Shown here: one piece after another, positions 11,588 to 24,432 of the stretch | Layout of the letters: the number at the start of each line of letters is the position of its first letter | Numbering within the stretch: the stretch's first letter is position 1 | Notes under the pieces: generated by a model | The model's database searches: none | What the model saw: the letters and a program-made list of their open reading frames with translations, nothing else | What the model was told of the DNA's origin: nothing | NCBI GenBank assembly: GCA_020746835.1 | Contig: JAGPNK010000014.1 | Location: forward strand, 620,001 to 684,000 | Source of the DNA: Stachybotrys elegans | Lineage: Eukaryota; Ascomycota; Sordariomycetes; Hypocreales; Stachybotryaceae | Direction: 5' to 3' | DNA length: 64,000 nucleotides | Made by a program: the position numbers and the translations under genes

Positions 11588-13789
11588 CGGCACCTCCATC
11601 GGGTTATTGACGAGCTCTTGCGTGCATGTTCCTAAAAAGTCGCTGATGCATGCCTTGCCAATATTCACCTTGGTCAAACTCTCTGTGCGCGCCCACCATG
11701 AAGCAGCGAGGGAGCCGGCAATGCACATGCAGGAGCCCCCTGTGCTGATACGTATTTGTACTCGTCAATAATGGCTGCCCCTACTGCACTGCTGACACGG
11801 AGCGGCAACTGCAGCGACGCCATTTTGTTCTCTCTCGTTTCCTCCCATTTGTCGCTCTCACCGCCGGTTCACCCTCGCTCAACGGCGAATAAAGTATTAC
11901 GGAGCAAGTAGGAGCAAATCCACGAGGAACCCCTGCCATCATAACATACCCGTCCCTGTTGTACCCTCTTCTCCCCTGCCATGGCGTGTCCGTGTCCACA
12001 GCGGCATCGGTCGCTCTAACCTTCTCATGCCTGCAGTGTATGAAGCCCACTCAATGCAGTTGGTACTCAGAGCATCAGAGCGCCCTTGGATGATGTGCAG
12101 ATGAACGAGGGCGTTTCAGGAAGTATTCGAAGAAGAGGGGTAACGGCGACATGGGGCTCCGAATTGCCTTCGCATGCCCTTTACAACTGCCACTGGCCCC
12201 CGACGCACCACCCTCCTGGTCTGAGACATGACAGAGCATGTGCTTGTACCCATGCAGTACTATTGTGCCGAGACCGCATCATGGACGACGCACTGGGGGG
12301 TGCTGCAAAATGTGTGCCGACTCTTCTTTTGTGTATGGCTGAATGCTGGGATGACGGCAAGTCTCGTACCGCATCTCAAATCATAAATGGAGAGCCATAC
12401 AACAGGCCGACAGGGGTTGATGGTGGTACAGGAACCGCCTTCCTTTCGGGAGGGGAGGGCGCCTAAACAGATGTAGCCATAACCCGGCCCCCCTCTGCCC
12501 ACCACAGTGCGCGCGATGGATGCTCCATGTTGCTGCATGTCGCCTAGAAGATCTCTGGGATGCAAGCGAGCAGCAAATAGCGCTGGGAGCCAGGTCAGCC
12601 CGTAACTTGCCAGCCCCCCTCCCCTAAACGAGCCTTGAAGGAGATAGTGCCGGCTCTGTGTACCAGTGAGCACGCGTGGAGAGTGTCGTCTTATGTCGCT
12701 GCGCTACTGCACAAAGGCGGCTCGTCTCCATGATTCCATTGATACCCATCAGGGCCCGCCCCAAGTCGGCGCCTCCAAGATTTCTCTCTGCGCGCTGTTG
12801 CCTCACTGGCTGCCCCTCACGCCAACCGGGGGTTCGTCTGCTTTTCCGCTTCCGGCCCGGGCCCTACTACTGCTGTGGGCGGCGCTGAGCACCATTTTAT
12901 CGCCGGTCGCTGGGAGAGTAATAAGGAGGTTGGGCCTCCACGCTCACTTGCTGTGGATGCCGAAGTGCACGACTTTTGGTACTGAGCGACTTAACGGCCG
13001 AGAAACCAACCCAAATAACATGCAAGCAGCCTCATGTTGGTGTGCAAATGCAAGTGCGAATGGGAGACCAAGTCGTGCCGCACCGCCCCCCGTAAGATTG
13101 CGACGTGGCAACCCACTCGTCCCTTGTCTTGCTGAGCTTAGCCCTTGGTGGTCCGAACGGGGTCTCCCTTGGCTGCGTCGGGGAGCCGCGCGATCCGCCA
13201 CTGCTCCGCGTTTACCCAGAGCGTACTCCGTAGTCCGTCCCTGAAAACACAGTTGTCTGGCCATCTTGTCTCTGCTGCCATGATTTCACCGTCACCATGC
13301 CGTCACTCAGGGACATGTCCATAACCCGTACTTGGTTGTGAGGAGCTCGCTCACTTGCTGTCTTGCCTCTCGGCCCGAGGTGAGATGGGCAAATGCATCG
13401 GAGCAGACAGGCACGTTGACACTACTCGGGTGCCGGCATGCGCACGCTAGCATCTAGGCAAAGGTGTCCAAGTGCAACTGTGCCCAAGCAACTAAGGGGC
13501 TTGGCTTGGTGCATCCGAAAGCGGTCTCGAGCTGCATGCGAGGGAGAGAAGCTGCCAAGGAAAGCCACCGACCAGCGCTGGCTTTCTCACTGACCACAAG
13601 AGTTAGTGGTGCGTGGAAAGAAAGGGATTTTGGGAACCCAGTTTGTGGGGAGGGGGGAGGGGAGGGCCCAGCAGCAGACCAGCAGACCAGACCAGCCCAC
13701 CAGCCCGCCAGCCAGCCAGTTTCGGCCCCAACAGACAAGACTGGGGCAAGACCACGGGAGACCTGCAGCTCGCCCCTTAGTGGCAGGCA

Positions 13790-13827
13790 TCGCCCGCACC
13801 GCCCGCACCGCCCGCATCGCCCGCATG
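13790..13827. repeat. 9-bp tandem repeat (CGCCCGCAY)
   Basis: Four near-perfect copies of a CGCCCGCAC/CGCCCGCAT unit. Just before it (13670-13725) lies a degenerate CCAGCAGA/CCAGCC-rich stretch. Confidence 0.85.
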
Positions 13828-15760
13828 AGCTCGGATTCACGTGACGTGAGGTTGACGCACGCGATTGGGTCGATTTCCACCTTGGCTGGGGGGTGGCTTC
13901 AAGGGTTCTCTGGTCTAACGCCGTCGTCGCCCACTCGAAGCCTCCCAACCCGGAGGCTCGGGACCACCTTGTCATCCTCGCCGAATCCCATCAGTCATGC
14001 TCGTTTGCGTGAATGTCTCTGGTGGCTGCCTGTATATATTGCGCAGCAGGCTGGTTGCTAACGTTGGTTCCCTGTGCCGGTGCGAACCGCTGACCAGGTT
14101 CGCGGTGTGCTGCCTGCCTCCTCCGTAAGCCACCCAGAATAGGCTGGCACATAACCCCGCATGGCGATTTCTTCTTGATTGCTTACTGCCTTTGAAGGTC
14201 AGTGCGTTGTGATCCAATAGCACCGTCTCAGCAGCATGGTTACTTTCTGGTAGCAAATCAACCAAGCCCGCCTTGTCTTGCCCCTTTGCCTAGGCATCAA
14301 GGGGCGGTGCGTGGGTTCCGAACGCCACCAGGGGACGTAGCGTGGCCAAGATGTTTGAATCTTCCCCTCGAATCTTGACGCATCGACTGACGCCATGAAG
14401 GATTGAACATCTGGCTCCTGGTTGAATGCAATCACGCAAGTCCCGCGTGCTGGCTATGACAAGGATCCAGGGGTGGGAGAACCCAACAGCCACCTGTATG
14501 CTATGGCCTAGTTGATATTAGGATGTGCGCAAATCCCTACCAAATTAGATTGGTACTCAGCTGTATCTTTTCATATTCACCGACACCTTTCATCCCTGGA
14601 TCGTTGCGCTCTGACAACGACCGAACTGGCCATTAGCCACATGTGTGTTTTTGATCCAGAAGCCAGTGCGATGATGGTGTGGCAAAAATACACAAGACTA
14701 TTCCTGAAGGATCACAGCGCGTGGGTTGGCTGGCTGGTTCCGGCAATAATTTCAAAGGGCTAGATTTTAGTACCCTGCTGATGTTCCGATATCCGCTGCG
14801 CCTGGTGCTGACCGTCGCGATATGTCTGGCAGGCAGGAGGAGGGGTGTCTTCGATCAGAAAGTTGAAAGTTTCTGGCATGGCCTTGCATGATTTCTCCGA
14901 CTGGCTGTCATGATGTATCAGCGGCCGTCAAAGTGCCTTGGTACGGAGGAAAGAAGGGAGTGCCGATTCGAACGACGATCAATTTTCTCAATGCAACAAC
15001 CTTTCAAAATGTTGAGGCAGCAGCTCTGCTGGAGCTGTAGTTGTTCCTTCATCCCAGTGGCTGCTAGATCAATCAAGTCCCATTCTTGGCCGAACACTCC
15101 ATCTGGGACAGCGTTAGGGGGCAGCCTGAGGTGGATGTCGGTCAGGTTTGGCCTCCTTCACATGGGTACGAGGGTCGCTGCCCATCTAGAGGAGCATTGA
15201 TGAGCGGTCATCGGTCGGTTCCAGCTCTCTTCGTGACGGTAGATACTGGCTGGATCTGGGAAGGCGGAGGGTGTTTGCGAAAGAATACGCGTGCTAATAG
15301 GCAGGCTGGAAGGTACGTACCCAGACGCGCATCACATCGAGCACCTTCCTCTGAAGGAAGGCTGCCTATGACGAGTGCTGTGCGCGGAAGTCGCAACCTC
15401 GTTTGCCTGCACGGCACCTTGCTACTAGCAGTACTTGCCTTAGTGGCAGATGTCTCAGCATCTGTAAAGGTAAGTACTAACTTACTCACCAGGCTTGCAC
15501 CAAAAGGCTTGCGCTGCCTGATTAGTAGTTATCGATGACTTCAACTTTTCCCTCTTGAATGATGCCACGAACCCTGTCATACATGGTCGACCTATGACAG
15601 AGGTGTCCGCATAAGACATGTAAAGGGCAGCTGCTCCAGTACTCTACCGCGAAAGTCACTGTAGGTTCCTTCACAGTACGCATTGAAGGCCTCCAATCCC
15701 ATCTACAAATTTCTGACAGACCCTACGATTTCTCGGGGTGCCTGCCAAGCTGCGGGATAA

Positions 15761-15786
15761 GAACCGGAACCGGAACCGGAACTGGA
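15761..15786. repeat. (GGAACC)n short tandem repeat
   Basis: About four copies of GGAACC, the last degenerate. Confidence 0.85.
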
Positions 15787-18700
15787 ATGAACAGCGTGCT
15801 AACAACAGTGCACATACCGGTTGTGGTTGCGACCAACCATTTGAACCATATTACGGGACCGAACTACACGACTATCTATTCTTGCTTCTCACGCCTGCAC
15901 ATGCCTTATTCGAATTCATTCCCCCTGGGCATGACGGGCAAATCACATCCAGACCCACGTGGCTCTATCCCGGATTGAAGGCATTCTCATCGTGGGTGGT
16001 GGCAATTGGTTCCTGCGCCGTCGAGCGCCCGACCCCAGCCAAAATGTAGCAGGACGCAAAGCTCACTACAATCCCCAGGCATCTTCAGCTTTCGTCCTGG
16101 GTGTATTGAGAGCATATCATCTCATTGATAGCTTCGTGTTGAGCAGGATGGCCTTTTCCGAACCATCTAAGCATCAGCTTGGGGCTGAATCTAGTCGGTC
16201 CTTAGCCGCTATTCCTGGCGAATCAGCAATGGATGTGCGACACGGCAGATGTTCAGAGCCCACCATCAGCCGGTGGTCGACACGACGCTCGGAGCAATGG
16301 AAGACCCCTTTTTATGCGATTTCCTGTAGGTTTACGCCCTTTACGCAAGACGTGGCCCGCTGGATTGATCAATGGTTTCGCAGTCCATTTGCGTTCGGAA
16401 TATTGGCAACAGTGTGCCTTAACCCGGTGGTCTGTGCATTAGCCTGTTCTCCTCGGGCCAAGTATCGAGCAGGTGGCCGCAGCCAACGTACCACACACCT
16501 GGAAGCGTATCGACTACTAACCTATATCCACCAAGTATTTACGCACGGGTGCAAAGAGATGGCCAGCCGTCCGTGAGCCGTGGGTCGCACGCTCACGGAA
16601 AACACCCCAGTTCGGGCCTTTGCGTGTACTACCAGCGTACGTTCAAGGTACGTACCGACAGGCCCCATGAATTCGCCTCATCCATTCGAGTCCCAGTCTG
16701 AAGCCCCATAATCCGAGGACTTGTCACGGCGCTGCTACTGCTATGTACCGCGGCGGTGGATGGGCACCCAAGTGTCTAGCTTGACGTGTTCTGCGTGGGT
16801 ACGCGGGCTGGGTGAGCGAATGGGACACGTCGTACTAGACGTACAGGCAGGAGGAGCAGCGGATATGCATTGTGGCACAAGACGACGGCAAGGACGGGAA
16901 GAACCTTGGGACGGGCGGGACAGCCCATAATCCCTGTTCCCTGCATCACCCCTCCCCCCCTTCATCCTGCCCCCCTTGACCTGTTCTGTTTGGCCCATGC
17001 CACTGCCCACTTGCCGCGCTGACGCATTGATTTCCCTGGTACAAGCAAGGTCTTCGGGCAGCACCAAGGAAGCCGAGACAGGGGCGCCTTGGTCAGGATT
17101 CTGGTCGAAAACCAGTTTCTTAGGCCAGGCCGACGCCAACGCCTGCATGGCGTCTCAAACCTTACATACCTCGTGTCCAGGAACCTGGATTGTCTTGTCT
17201 TTGAAGGCACGCCACAGCGCCTCGTCTCGAGAGGGCAAATTCGCAATTGCGTTATCGCGCATCGGCAGACCAATCTGACAGAATGGAGGGTACCGTCCCA
17301 GCCTCACCACCCCCGTCCGTCCTTGCGAAGTCTACCCGAGAAGCCGCCCCTCCGGGGTTTCCCACCTCGCTACAGGAAGGTACAGGGGTCTCTTTGCTCG
17401 ACTGATTGGCTTACGGTACAGTCTTGTGCAAGGATAATTGTCCGTAAAGGGAACGTTCTTGTGCCTGTTTCCAGAGAACCGGGAGTGAGCGCTCCACTCC
17501 CATGTCTGGGCCATTCATGACCATAAGATTCGGCAGCCGTTACGATGGCGGCCGATGAAACAGGCGGCCAAGCCAGAAATGCTCCACCTTGGGCTTTTCC
17601 CTCTGCGTCTGCTCTCAAAACAACACGAACACCATAAAGGAAGGGGGTGGTCAGTACAGAGCTTCGTTTGGCCTGTACGCAGGAAGCCTACTCATGCAAC
17701 CACGGAGCCGTACTCCGTCGGTCGGGACGGATATCGCCTCCAGGCAAGACGGGTTACAGTGTCACACGTTCCCGGCGACGGAAGGTGGAGTGAATGGCCG
17801 AAGTGGCAGGGTCATCTCGCAGCAGCTGCTGCATCCTACCTCTCCGCATGTAGCACCACTACCTGCAGGATGCACTCCAAGTGTTTGCTGTTTTTTTTCC
17901 CCTTCCGATAACGCGTCGCTGCGCCCGTCCGGTACAAAGGCCCATCGGGAGGAGTCCTCCCCCCAAGCATTGTGATTGTACTCTGATGTATCTTCTCCAC
18001 CCGGCTCCCCCCCCTTCTTCGTGGGATTAAGCAGATAGCGCTATGCGATCCTCAGTAGCCACAACATGGACCTGTTGGCTAGACTCCGGAGCAAAGGAGC
18101 GGCAGCCATGTTGACAGGGGATGGAGGTGGGAGCCCGTCACCTCGATGATCCGAACCGGGCTTAAATCCAAGTCAAAACGGGGCGACAGCCGAGCCATTG
18201 GCCACGAAGCAACAACGATGCGCATGCTTTGGTGGCAGTGCTGCTCCCCAACTTATCACGCTGCGTCGGAGTGATTCAGAAACTCAGAGTGGGCAGATTG
18301 AATGAGACAAGCCGAGATGGGGCGTGAGAGGATTGCGCCAGGAGCACCCCTGCGGATAAGGCATTGGTGGTGGTGGTGCTGGTGGTGGTGCAAGCCGAAA
18401 AGGAGGGGAAGAATAGCCCGATCGAAAGCGTAGGGCAGTCCGCACTGCCGGGATATCACGCAACTGGGTAAGGTAGGGCAGGGCAGGCAAAAGCTGGGCG
18501 GTGTGCGTCAAACGTCAACGCAATCGGGCCTCGTTGTCAGTCCATGCTCGAGCTGCATTCCGAGTCCATTATGTCACATGGCACCACACGCCGGCGCAAA
18601 TGCAGTGCTGACAGAGTCTTTTTGCTTGGGCCACCAGGCGAGTGAGTATTCTCGGTGCGAAAGCTGGGCAGAGAGGGCTATGATCCCTGTTCTCCTTCTC

Positions 18701-19495
18701 AGCTGGGCAGTGCCCATGCTGGCTCGCCTGGCTCCAAGCCCGCCGCCACTTACTAACAGCTGGGCGGGCCCTGAGTTTGGGGAACGAACGGAACATGTTG
18801 CCCTTTCTAGTACGGCACCGCGCCGTCGTCTAGAGGTCTGCGGGATGGACCGCTCTCAGGCCGTCCGGGGTTCGCGATAACGCCCACAGAATGGTCTAAG
18901 GCAGGCACAGGACGGAGCGGCGAGCGAGGTTGTTCTGCGGAGACGGAGAACATCCTGGATCTGTATCGACCTAGCAGAGCTCGCCATACTACACCGACAG
19001 AGACCCGATGGGTGGGAGAACCGCAAGTGCAGTAGGGTAGCTACCACGGCCTGCACGCTCGTCGGAAGAAATGGCTATGTCGATCGCGCACATAGCACAG
19101 GATCCATGCGGTGCCACCTTGATGCTGCAGCGTGGATGCAGTATTATGGTGCGTGACTACACTGCTCTCTTTTTCTTCTTCCCTTCCTCTCTCTCTCTTT
19201 TTTTTTTCTTTTTTTTGTTTGGTTCAATTGTGGGATGGTCCGGGACAGATATTGGAGGGATCTGCAGGTCGAGCACGCTACAAGCGGGAGCGAGACGTCA
19301 GAGGCATGACATTGCCGGGCTATGAGTGACTCTAATAAGCGACCACTGGCCGCTGGGTCTAACAGTCTAAAAACTAGCTTGATCCCTCAGATGCATGCAA
19401 ACGAGTGGATGCCGAGTGGTGTTTGCCCCGGCGTCTCTGAGCACAGTATCCAGAGGCAAGCCTGACGGTGGAATTGGGCGCACAGCTCATGGATC

Positions 19496-19527
19496 ACGTT
19501 TGGACGTTTGGACGTTTGGACGTTTGG
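19496..19527. repeat. 8-bp tandem repeat (ACGTTTGG)
   Basis: Four perfect copies of ACGTTTGG in a row. Confidence 0.9.
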
Positions 19528-20479
19528 CTGGCCCGTTCCGTTCCCACTGGAGCTTTGTCCCATCTCAGCCCTACCCTCTCACCGCCAATGTCGGCCGACG
19601 CTCTGGGCATCCGAATGGCCATGACTGATGTCTTGTCACGTAACCAGGGCATTGGAAATGGAACCTGGCGAGACAAGTGAGCGAAAGAGCTGGGCTGGTG
19701 GTAACGCAGCCGAGGACTAGCTGGCCGACTTGCTTGGGTGGTGGGGAGCCCCGAGCGACAAGGAAGACAAGGAAGGGCATGTCGGCATGTCATGTGAGCA
19801 GACGCTAAGCATGGCATCGCAAGAGAGTGGATGACGAGTCAAGCAGGAGAACAAGTCATCACACGTCTCTTGGTAGGACGCCGAGGTACTGTGTACATGA
19901 GAGATGTATGTGCACAAGGTAGGCGGCTAGGGTGCTGGCTACTAGCAGCCTGTGCAACTTGAACAAGTGCGACTCAGGCCTGCCGGGGGGTGGGATGGAG
20001 ACTTGCGGAGGACCATTGAGCTGTGCGGTGTGTTTGGTTCTTTGGCGGTCAACCCCACACGCAGGCCATGGGCCATGACCATGATCCCACGAGATGGCTG
20101 GCCTGTCAGATTCCCGAGGGCCTCTGCCATCCCAGTCAGCCATGCCCATGGAAAGCCGTGACACTTTGAGGGAGGGAAGGGGGGAGGGGGGGAGGGAAGA
20201 AATGCCAGGGGCGTGAGCACAGCGGGCGCCGACCTGTCTGAGGGTTTCCTCCCCTTCCCATCCCCATCACTCGTGGTCATTCGTGCTCGTTCCCATTCAT
20301 TGCGCCCCCCCGCCATTCATGGGGAGCTTCCCATGTCCCTGGTTGCGCTGCTGCGAGCTATGCCGGTAATGGATGGTAGGGCAGCCATCCGCATCCCATC
20401 CTGTCTTGGAAGCGAGTTTTGTCTTACTTACTACGGGGGATGGACTTTGTTATCAGCAAGTCAGCACGGTACGGATGAT

Positions 20480-20513
20480 GGGATGGGATGGGATGGGATG
20501 GGATGGGATGGGA
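20480..20513. repeat. (GGGAT)7 with evenly spaced GGG runs
   Basis: Seven GGG triplets at exact 5-bp spacing separated by AT, followed by degenerate GGATGG copies to about 20540. On the plus strand the spacing and loop length would allow a stable G-quadruplex with 2-nt loops. It is not the fungal telomere repeat TTAGGG. Confidence 0.9.
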
Positions 20514-21107
20514 TGGAGTGGGCTGGGACGGGATGGTATGGTATGCTTGTTTAGCCCTGGAGTCTGGGACCGAGAATAGATTGCGATGCCGCACCACGCC
20601 GCAGCCTGCTGGAAGGGCCATTGATGAGTGTGACACAGGTCGGTTGGGCGCGCTCCTCTCCCGAGGTACCTAGATATGGATGGACTGGCAGCAGCTGCGC
20701 CGTGCAGAGGACAAGGGTTCGGTCTCGCCGTGGTAGAGCTTCCAGAAGAGCTGAACCTGGGACGGGAAAGTGGCCTGATGGCGGGATGTGACGAATAGGC
20801 GAGTGAGGAGCGTACGCCGAGGCTGCAAAAGTATTGAGAGGCTTGCCATGGCTTGCGAGGCTTGCATGACTACTAGGCCAAAGGCAGATATGACGAGTGG
20901 CAGCTAGAGCTTTCAGAAAGCTGTGTGTGGCGGCTGGAGCATGGTGGCTGAACTGGCGTGGCTTTAGGGACGGGCCTGCAAGCCGCTGATGGACCCCTAA
21001 TCCAGAAGCGGCGGGCAGAGGAGCGGGAGCAGGAGCGAGCGAGCCAGGAAGCAGAGGAATGAGACGCCGTGGCGGGAGTGTGGGCGGACGGCATGTAGGT
21101 ACCTAAT

Positions 21108-21144
21108 GGCTCGTGGCTCGTGGCTCGTGGCTCGTGGCTCGTGG
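21108..21144. repeat. 7-bp tandem repeat (GGCTCGT)
   Basis: Five copies of GGCTCGT, continuing into degenerate ATGG-rich copies to about 21170. Confidence 0.9.
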
Positions 21145-22202
21145 TTCATGGTTATGGCCCATGGCTGATGGCATCGTATTGGGACGTGGTTACGTAGTTG
21201 GCGAGTCAGTCAGCCATTGATCATTGATTCTTGACGCATGACGGCGAGGTACAAAGCAGACGCCGCCGCCGCCCGTAAAATGAAATGAAATGGATGAAGT
21301 GTGCACCAGCCTGGGCCTAGCAGCAATTTTAGGTGCCTAGAACCAGCGCCCGGGGGGTTGTAATTTAGCGTCCGCCCACGCAGGCACCTGAGGCACTACG
21401 ACTCTGGAAAGCGTCGGGTGGCCCTGAGCTCCCGTCCTATCATCCATGAAATCCATGACACGGCGGCATGGGTGGGCAAGGACGTGGACGCTTTCCATCA
21501 TGAGCGCCCGCGCAGACAAGGAAGGTACCGGCCGCGGAAGGCTGCTGAGAGGCTCGGCTTTGCACGTGCCCCGGCGATCTGAGCCCTCAGATACCAGTGT
21601 CGCAAGACGGTTGTACAAGGTGGAGGGAACGAGGAGCTGCGTCGTATCAAAGAGGACTGAGCGGCATCTGGCCGTTTCGGTGAGAGGATGGGGGGCCGCT
21701 GACGTGCTGACGTCCATCTCTCATGTGCGCGCCAGGGAGGCGAAAAGGGGACATGGATGATGCACCGAGGCAAACAAACAAGCAGTAATAAACATGTCAC
21801 GTCCGAGCGACTGCCTCACCCTGATCATATACGAGAGATGACGTGGGTTGAGAAGGAGAATAACCCCCCATCCCTTGGCTAGAATGCTCTGTGCCATGCT
21901 TGCCACGGTACGACCCAAAATTTCTTTTTTGATGGACATTAGGGGATGATGAGCCGCTTTCGGGTAGGTAGGTACAGGTAGGTGATGGAAGAGATGATAA
22001 GTGCGCATGCATGCATGCGTGCGTCGCAAGGTACAGAGTCATATGGCTGTGGCAATCATCAAATGAGAGCCCTGGGCCTGGCCATGGCACGGGAAGCGGC
22101 AGATGATTTCCACAGCCGCCCAGGGTCATCTCGATGAGCAGCCATCTCACCGAGGCCTCGTGAATCGTGACCGTAGAACATGCATACCTGTTTAGTAGGC
22201 AC

Positions 22203-22223
22203 GGAAACGGAAACGGAAACGGG
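22203..22223. repeat. (GGAAAC)n short tandem repeat
   Basis: Three and a half copies of GGAAAC. Confidence 0.85.
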
Positions 22224-22452
22224 GATGGAGAGGGAGCCAATCTTTGACTGCTTACGCCAGCTGTGTTTTAGGCCCAAACACGGGCAAACATATGATGAAA
22301 GTGTCCGAAAAAAAAAAGTCGAGAACGAAAGAAAAGCAAGCAAGCAGCTATGCGTACGGCAAGCCAATCAGTACGTACAAGCATACGACGTGAGAAAGTT
22401 CGGACTCGCCAGAGGGCGAATGCAAGGGGCCGACGCTCTGTGCGCCGTCATC

Positions 22453-22475
22453 CAGCAGCAGCAGCAGCAGCAACA
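22453..22475. repeat. (CAG)n trinucleotide run
   Basis: About seven CAG/CAA triplets. No convincing gene around it, so I do not read it as a coding polyglutamine tract. Confidence 0.85.
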
Positions 22476-24129
22476 AGCAACAAGCAAGCCGTGGCGGTGG
22501 CTCGAGGATGGCCGACGCCGCTATTTCGATGTATCATACCATGCACCATGCACACATGCATCCATGCATCCATTGGCGCTGTGAGCCGCACGACGAGTGG
22601 CTGCATGTGTGAAGTTCGGCCCTTTATGGGGGGGTCCATGGCATTGGTGGCAACGCCGCCTTGGGATTCCATTGGATACCATGGGAGCATGTGAGGAGAG
22701 ACATTTTTTTTCTTCTCTCTTTTCATTTCCATGCTTTGCGCAAGCCAAGGTCAGCCTCGCTGCAAGGAAGAAGCAAACAAGGGACGCCCGATGTGATAAG
22801 GGAGGCAGGTATGCAAGGGAAGGAGAGAGAAGGTGGGAAGAGAGAGAGAAAAAAAAAGAAGCAATGACGGCGTCAGACGAGCATCACCAACTCCAGGGCT
22901 GCGCTCCATTGGGAGCAGCTAATTACAAACAAACTAGGTCATGGAGGGTTCCCTTGCATCGGGAAATGGGTGATTGAGCGCAGGCTAAACCGGATGGGAG
23001 TGTACGGAATGCCGTCTGGCCATCTCAGCTCGCAGGCCGTCAGTCTGATGGTGGGAGCTGTTTCGAGCAAGGCCGAGGCAGCAGGTTTTCCGATGACGCC
23101 TCCAGCTCATGATCGATCTATCCCAACCTACCTACTCGGTCTACTATTCGCATTGCCACCTACCTTAACTTGCTACCAAGTCGGGACGGGCCTGGCGGAC
23201 GGGCCGTCGAGACACAAAATCAGTCCAGCCCAGAGCGACAGCCGGAACGGCCCAAGCCATGTATGTAGGTCCTGTCCTGTATTTTACAATTTACAGGGCA
23301 CGCTCCGGCGGCTGGCTGCATCGTGGCCCCATCTATTCCCATCGTGCTCGGGAGGTCTGTTTCGAATCCGTGAATCCATTCTGTGGTCCCTCCCCCCAGG
23401 CGGGAAGGCTATTAAGGTAAGCAGATCGAGCGAAGGAACACAGGCAAGCCGGGCATTATTATTGCTGCCTCTACCATGGTATGGCCCAATTGCCTTTTCC
23501 CGAGAGGCCACCCTGACCCATTGGCAGCCGAGAGTGAGGCGCTGGAACCCGTCCGGAGCATGATGAAAACACCCATCACCGAGTCGACACACCCTCCTCA
23601 TTGTTCCCCCCCTCTCTCTACCTCAGGTAGGTACATTGCGTTTCTTTTTTCTCTTCAGCCCCGAGGTGCAAGAGCAGCTGCGAAATACAACACCACCTGT
23701 CGCCCAAGACAAGCCAAAAAAGCTCACGCCCTCCATCCCACCCTCGGAGCGATAGGGCCACGCCCCTCCCTTCCGAGTCCTGACAAAGCTCAGAGGAGAA
23801 TGATGGATAGAGGGCACAGCGCGCCGTGGGCCTCCCCAAGCCAAGCACCACCCACCCCCCCTTCTCTCTTGTCCTCGCCACCCCCCCTTCTCTCCACCTC
23901 CTTCGAGGCAAAAAAGACCCCCCCTCCATCATCTTTTGTCTGTCTCTCGCGCCCCCCCCTTGGCCGTGGCTGCTTGCGTGGGTCCCCTCCTACATCCTAG
24001 TCGCTTCCTGGATGAGTGGTGGAGTTGTCGTCCTGGCCCTGGGCTCTGTTGGTCTTGGACTTGGGCCCGGGCCTGGGTCTTCTGGCTGCTCAGGCTCACG
24101 ACTCCCATAAATTCTCACGTTCCGCACCT

Positions 24130-24432
24130 TGGACGGTCCGCCGCTCGCTCGCTCGACTCTCCGGCTGCTGACAACATTTCCTGGGCCCACCCGATCCACG
24201 GCCTCTGCTCCTCTTGTCATCTCTCATCTCTCATCTCGCATCTCGTATCTCGCATCTTGCATCTCTCTCACTCCTCCTCCTCCTCCTCCTCATCATCATC
24301 ATCCTCCTCACTCTTACTCGTACCTCATCGTCCCGCATCCTTGGCTCGCTTCTCATAACCATCGCCTGCTGCCGCCGCTGCTGCTCCTCCAACCACCACC
24401 GGCGCACCAGATAAGTTGGGTGCAGCCAGAGC
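24130..24432 (+). promoter_or_regulatory. Pyrimidine-rich leader or promoter of the Zn2Cys6 gene
   Basis: The plus strand is dominated by C and T, with repeated CATCTC words at 24215-24265 and (TCC)n/(ATC)n runs at about 24275-24310. CT-rich tracts of this kind precede start codons of many filamentous-fungal genes. Inference from composition and position. Confidence 0.55.

Larger units (their letters stand above)
9752..24432. other. 14.7-kb stretch without a recognisable gene
   Basis: I read both strands for conserved motifs and spliceable exon chains and found none. ORFs are short (up to about 205 codons at 15959-16576), of random composition, and overlap others in competing frames. The base composition is mixed rather than AT-rich, so this does not look like a heavily RIP-mutated transposon graveyard. 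It has many short tandem repeats (listed separately), several TACTCCGTA/TTACGGAG-like words and several GTAGGTAC/AGGTACCT words. The last 300 bp (24130-24432) is strongly pyrimidine-rich, with CATCTCTC-type repeats and a (TCC)n run, and is probably the promoter or leader of the Zn2Cys6 gene. Candidate contents are a long regulatory region, non-coding RNA genes, or lineage-specific genes that I cannot recognise. Confidence 0.6.

Noticed and set aside
15959..16576. 205-codon plus-strand ORF in the gene-poor region
   Set aside because: No conserved motif, no leader signal, random-looking composition. Kept only as part of the gene-free stretch.
23335..23365. tRNA-like TTCGAATCC box on plus
   Set aside because: Flanking five-base stems do not pair; no acceptor stem or A box found.
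22970..23563. 197-codon plus-strand ORF
   Set aside because: No recognisable domain or splice partners. It lies in repeat-rich sequence before the regulator.
9752..24432. RIP-mutated transposon as the cause of the gene-poor region
   Set aside because: The sequence is not AT-rich, shows no reverse-transcriptase or transposase remnants that I can read, and no terminal repeats. A diverged or unknown element cannot be excluded by eye.
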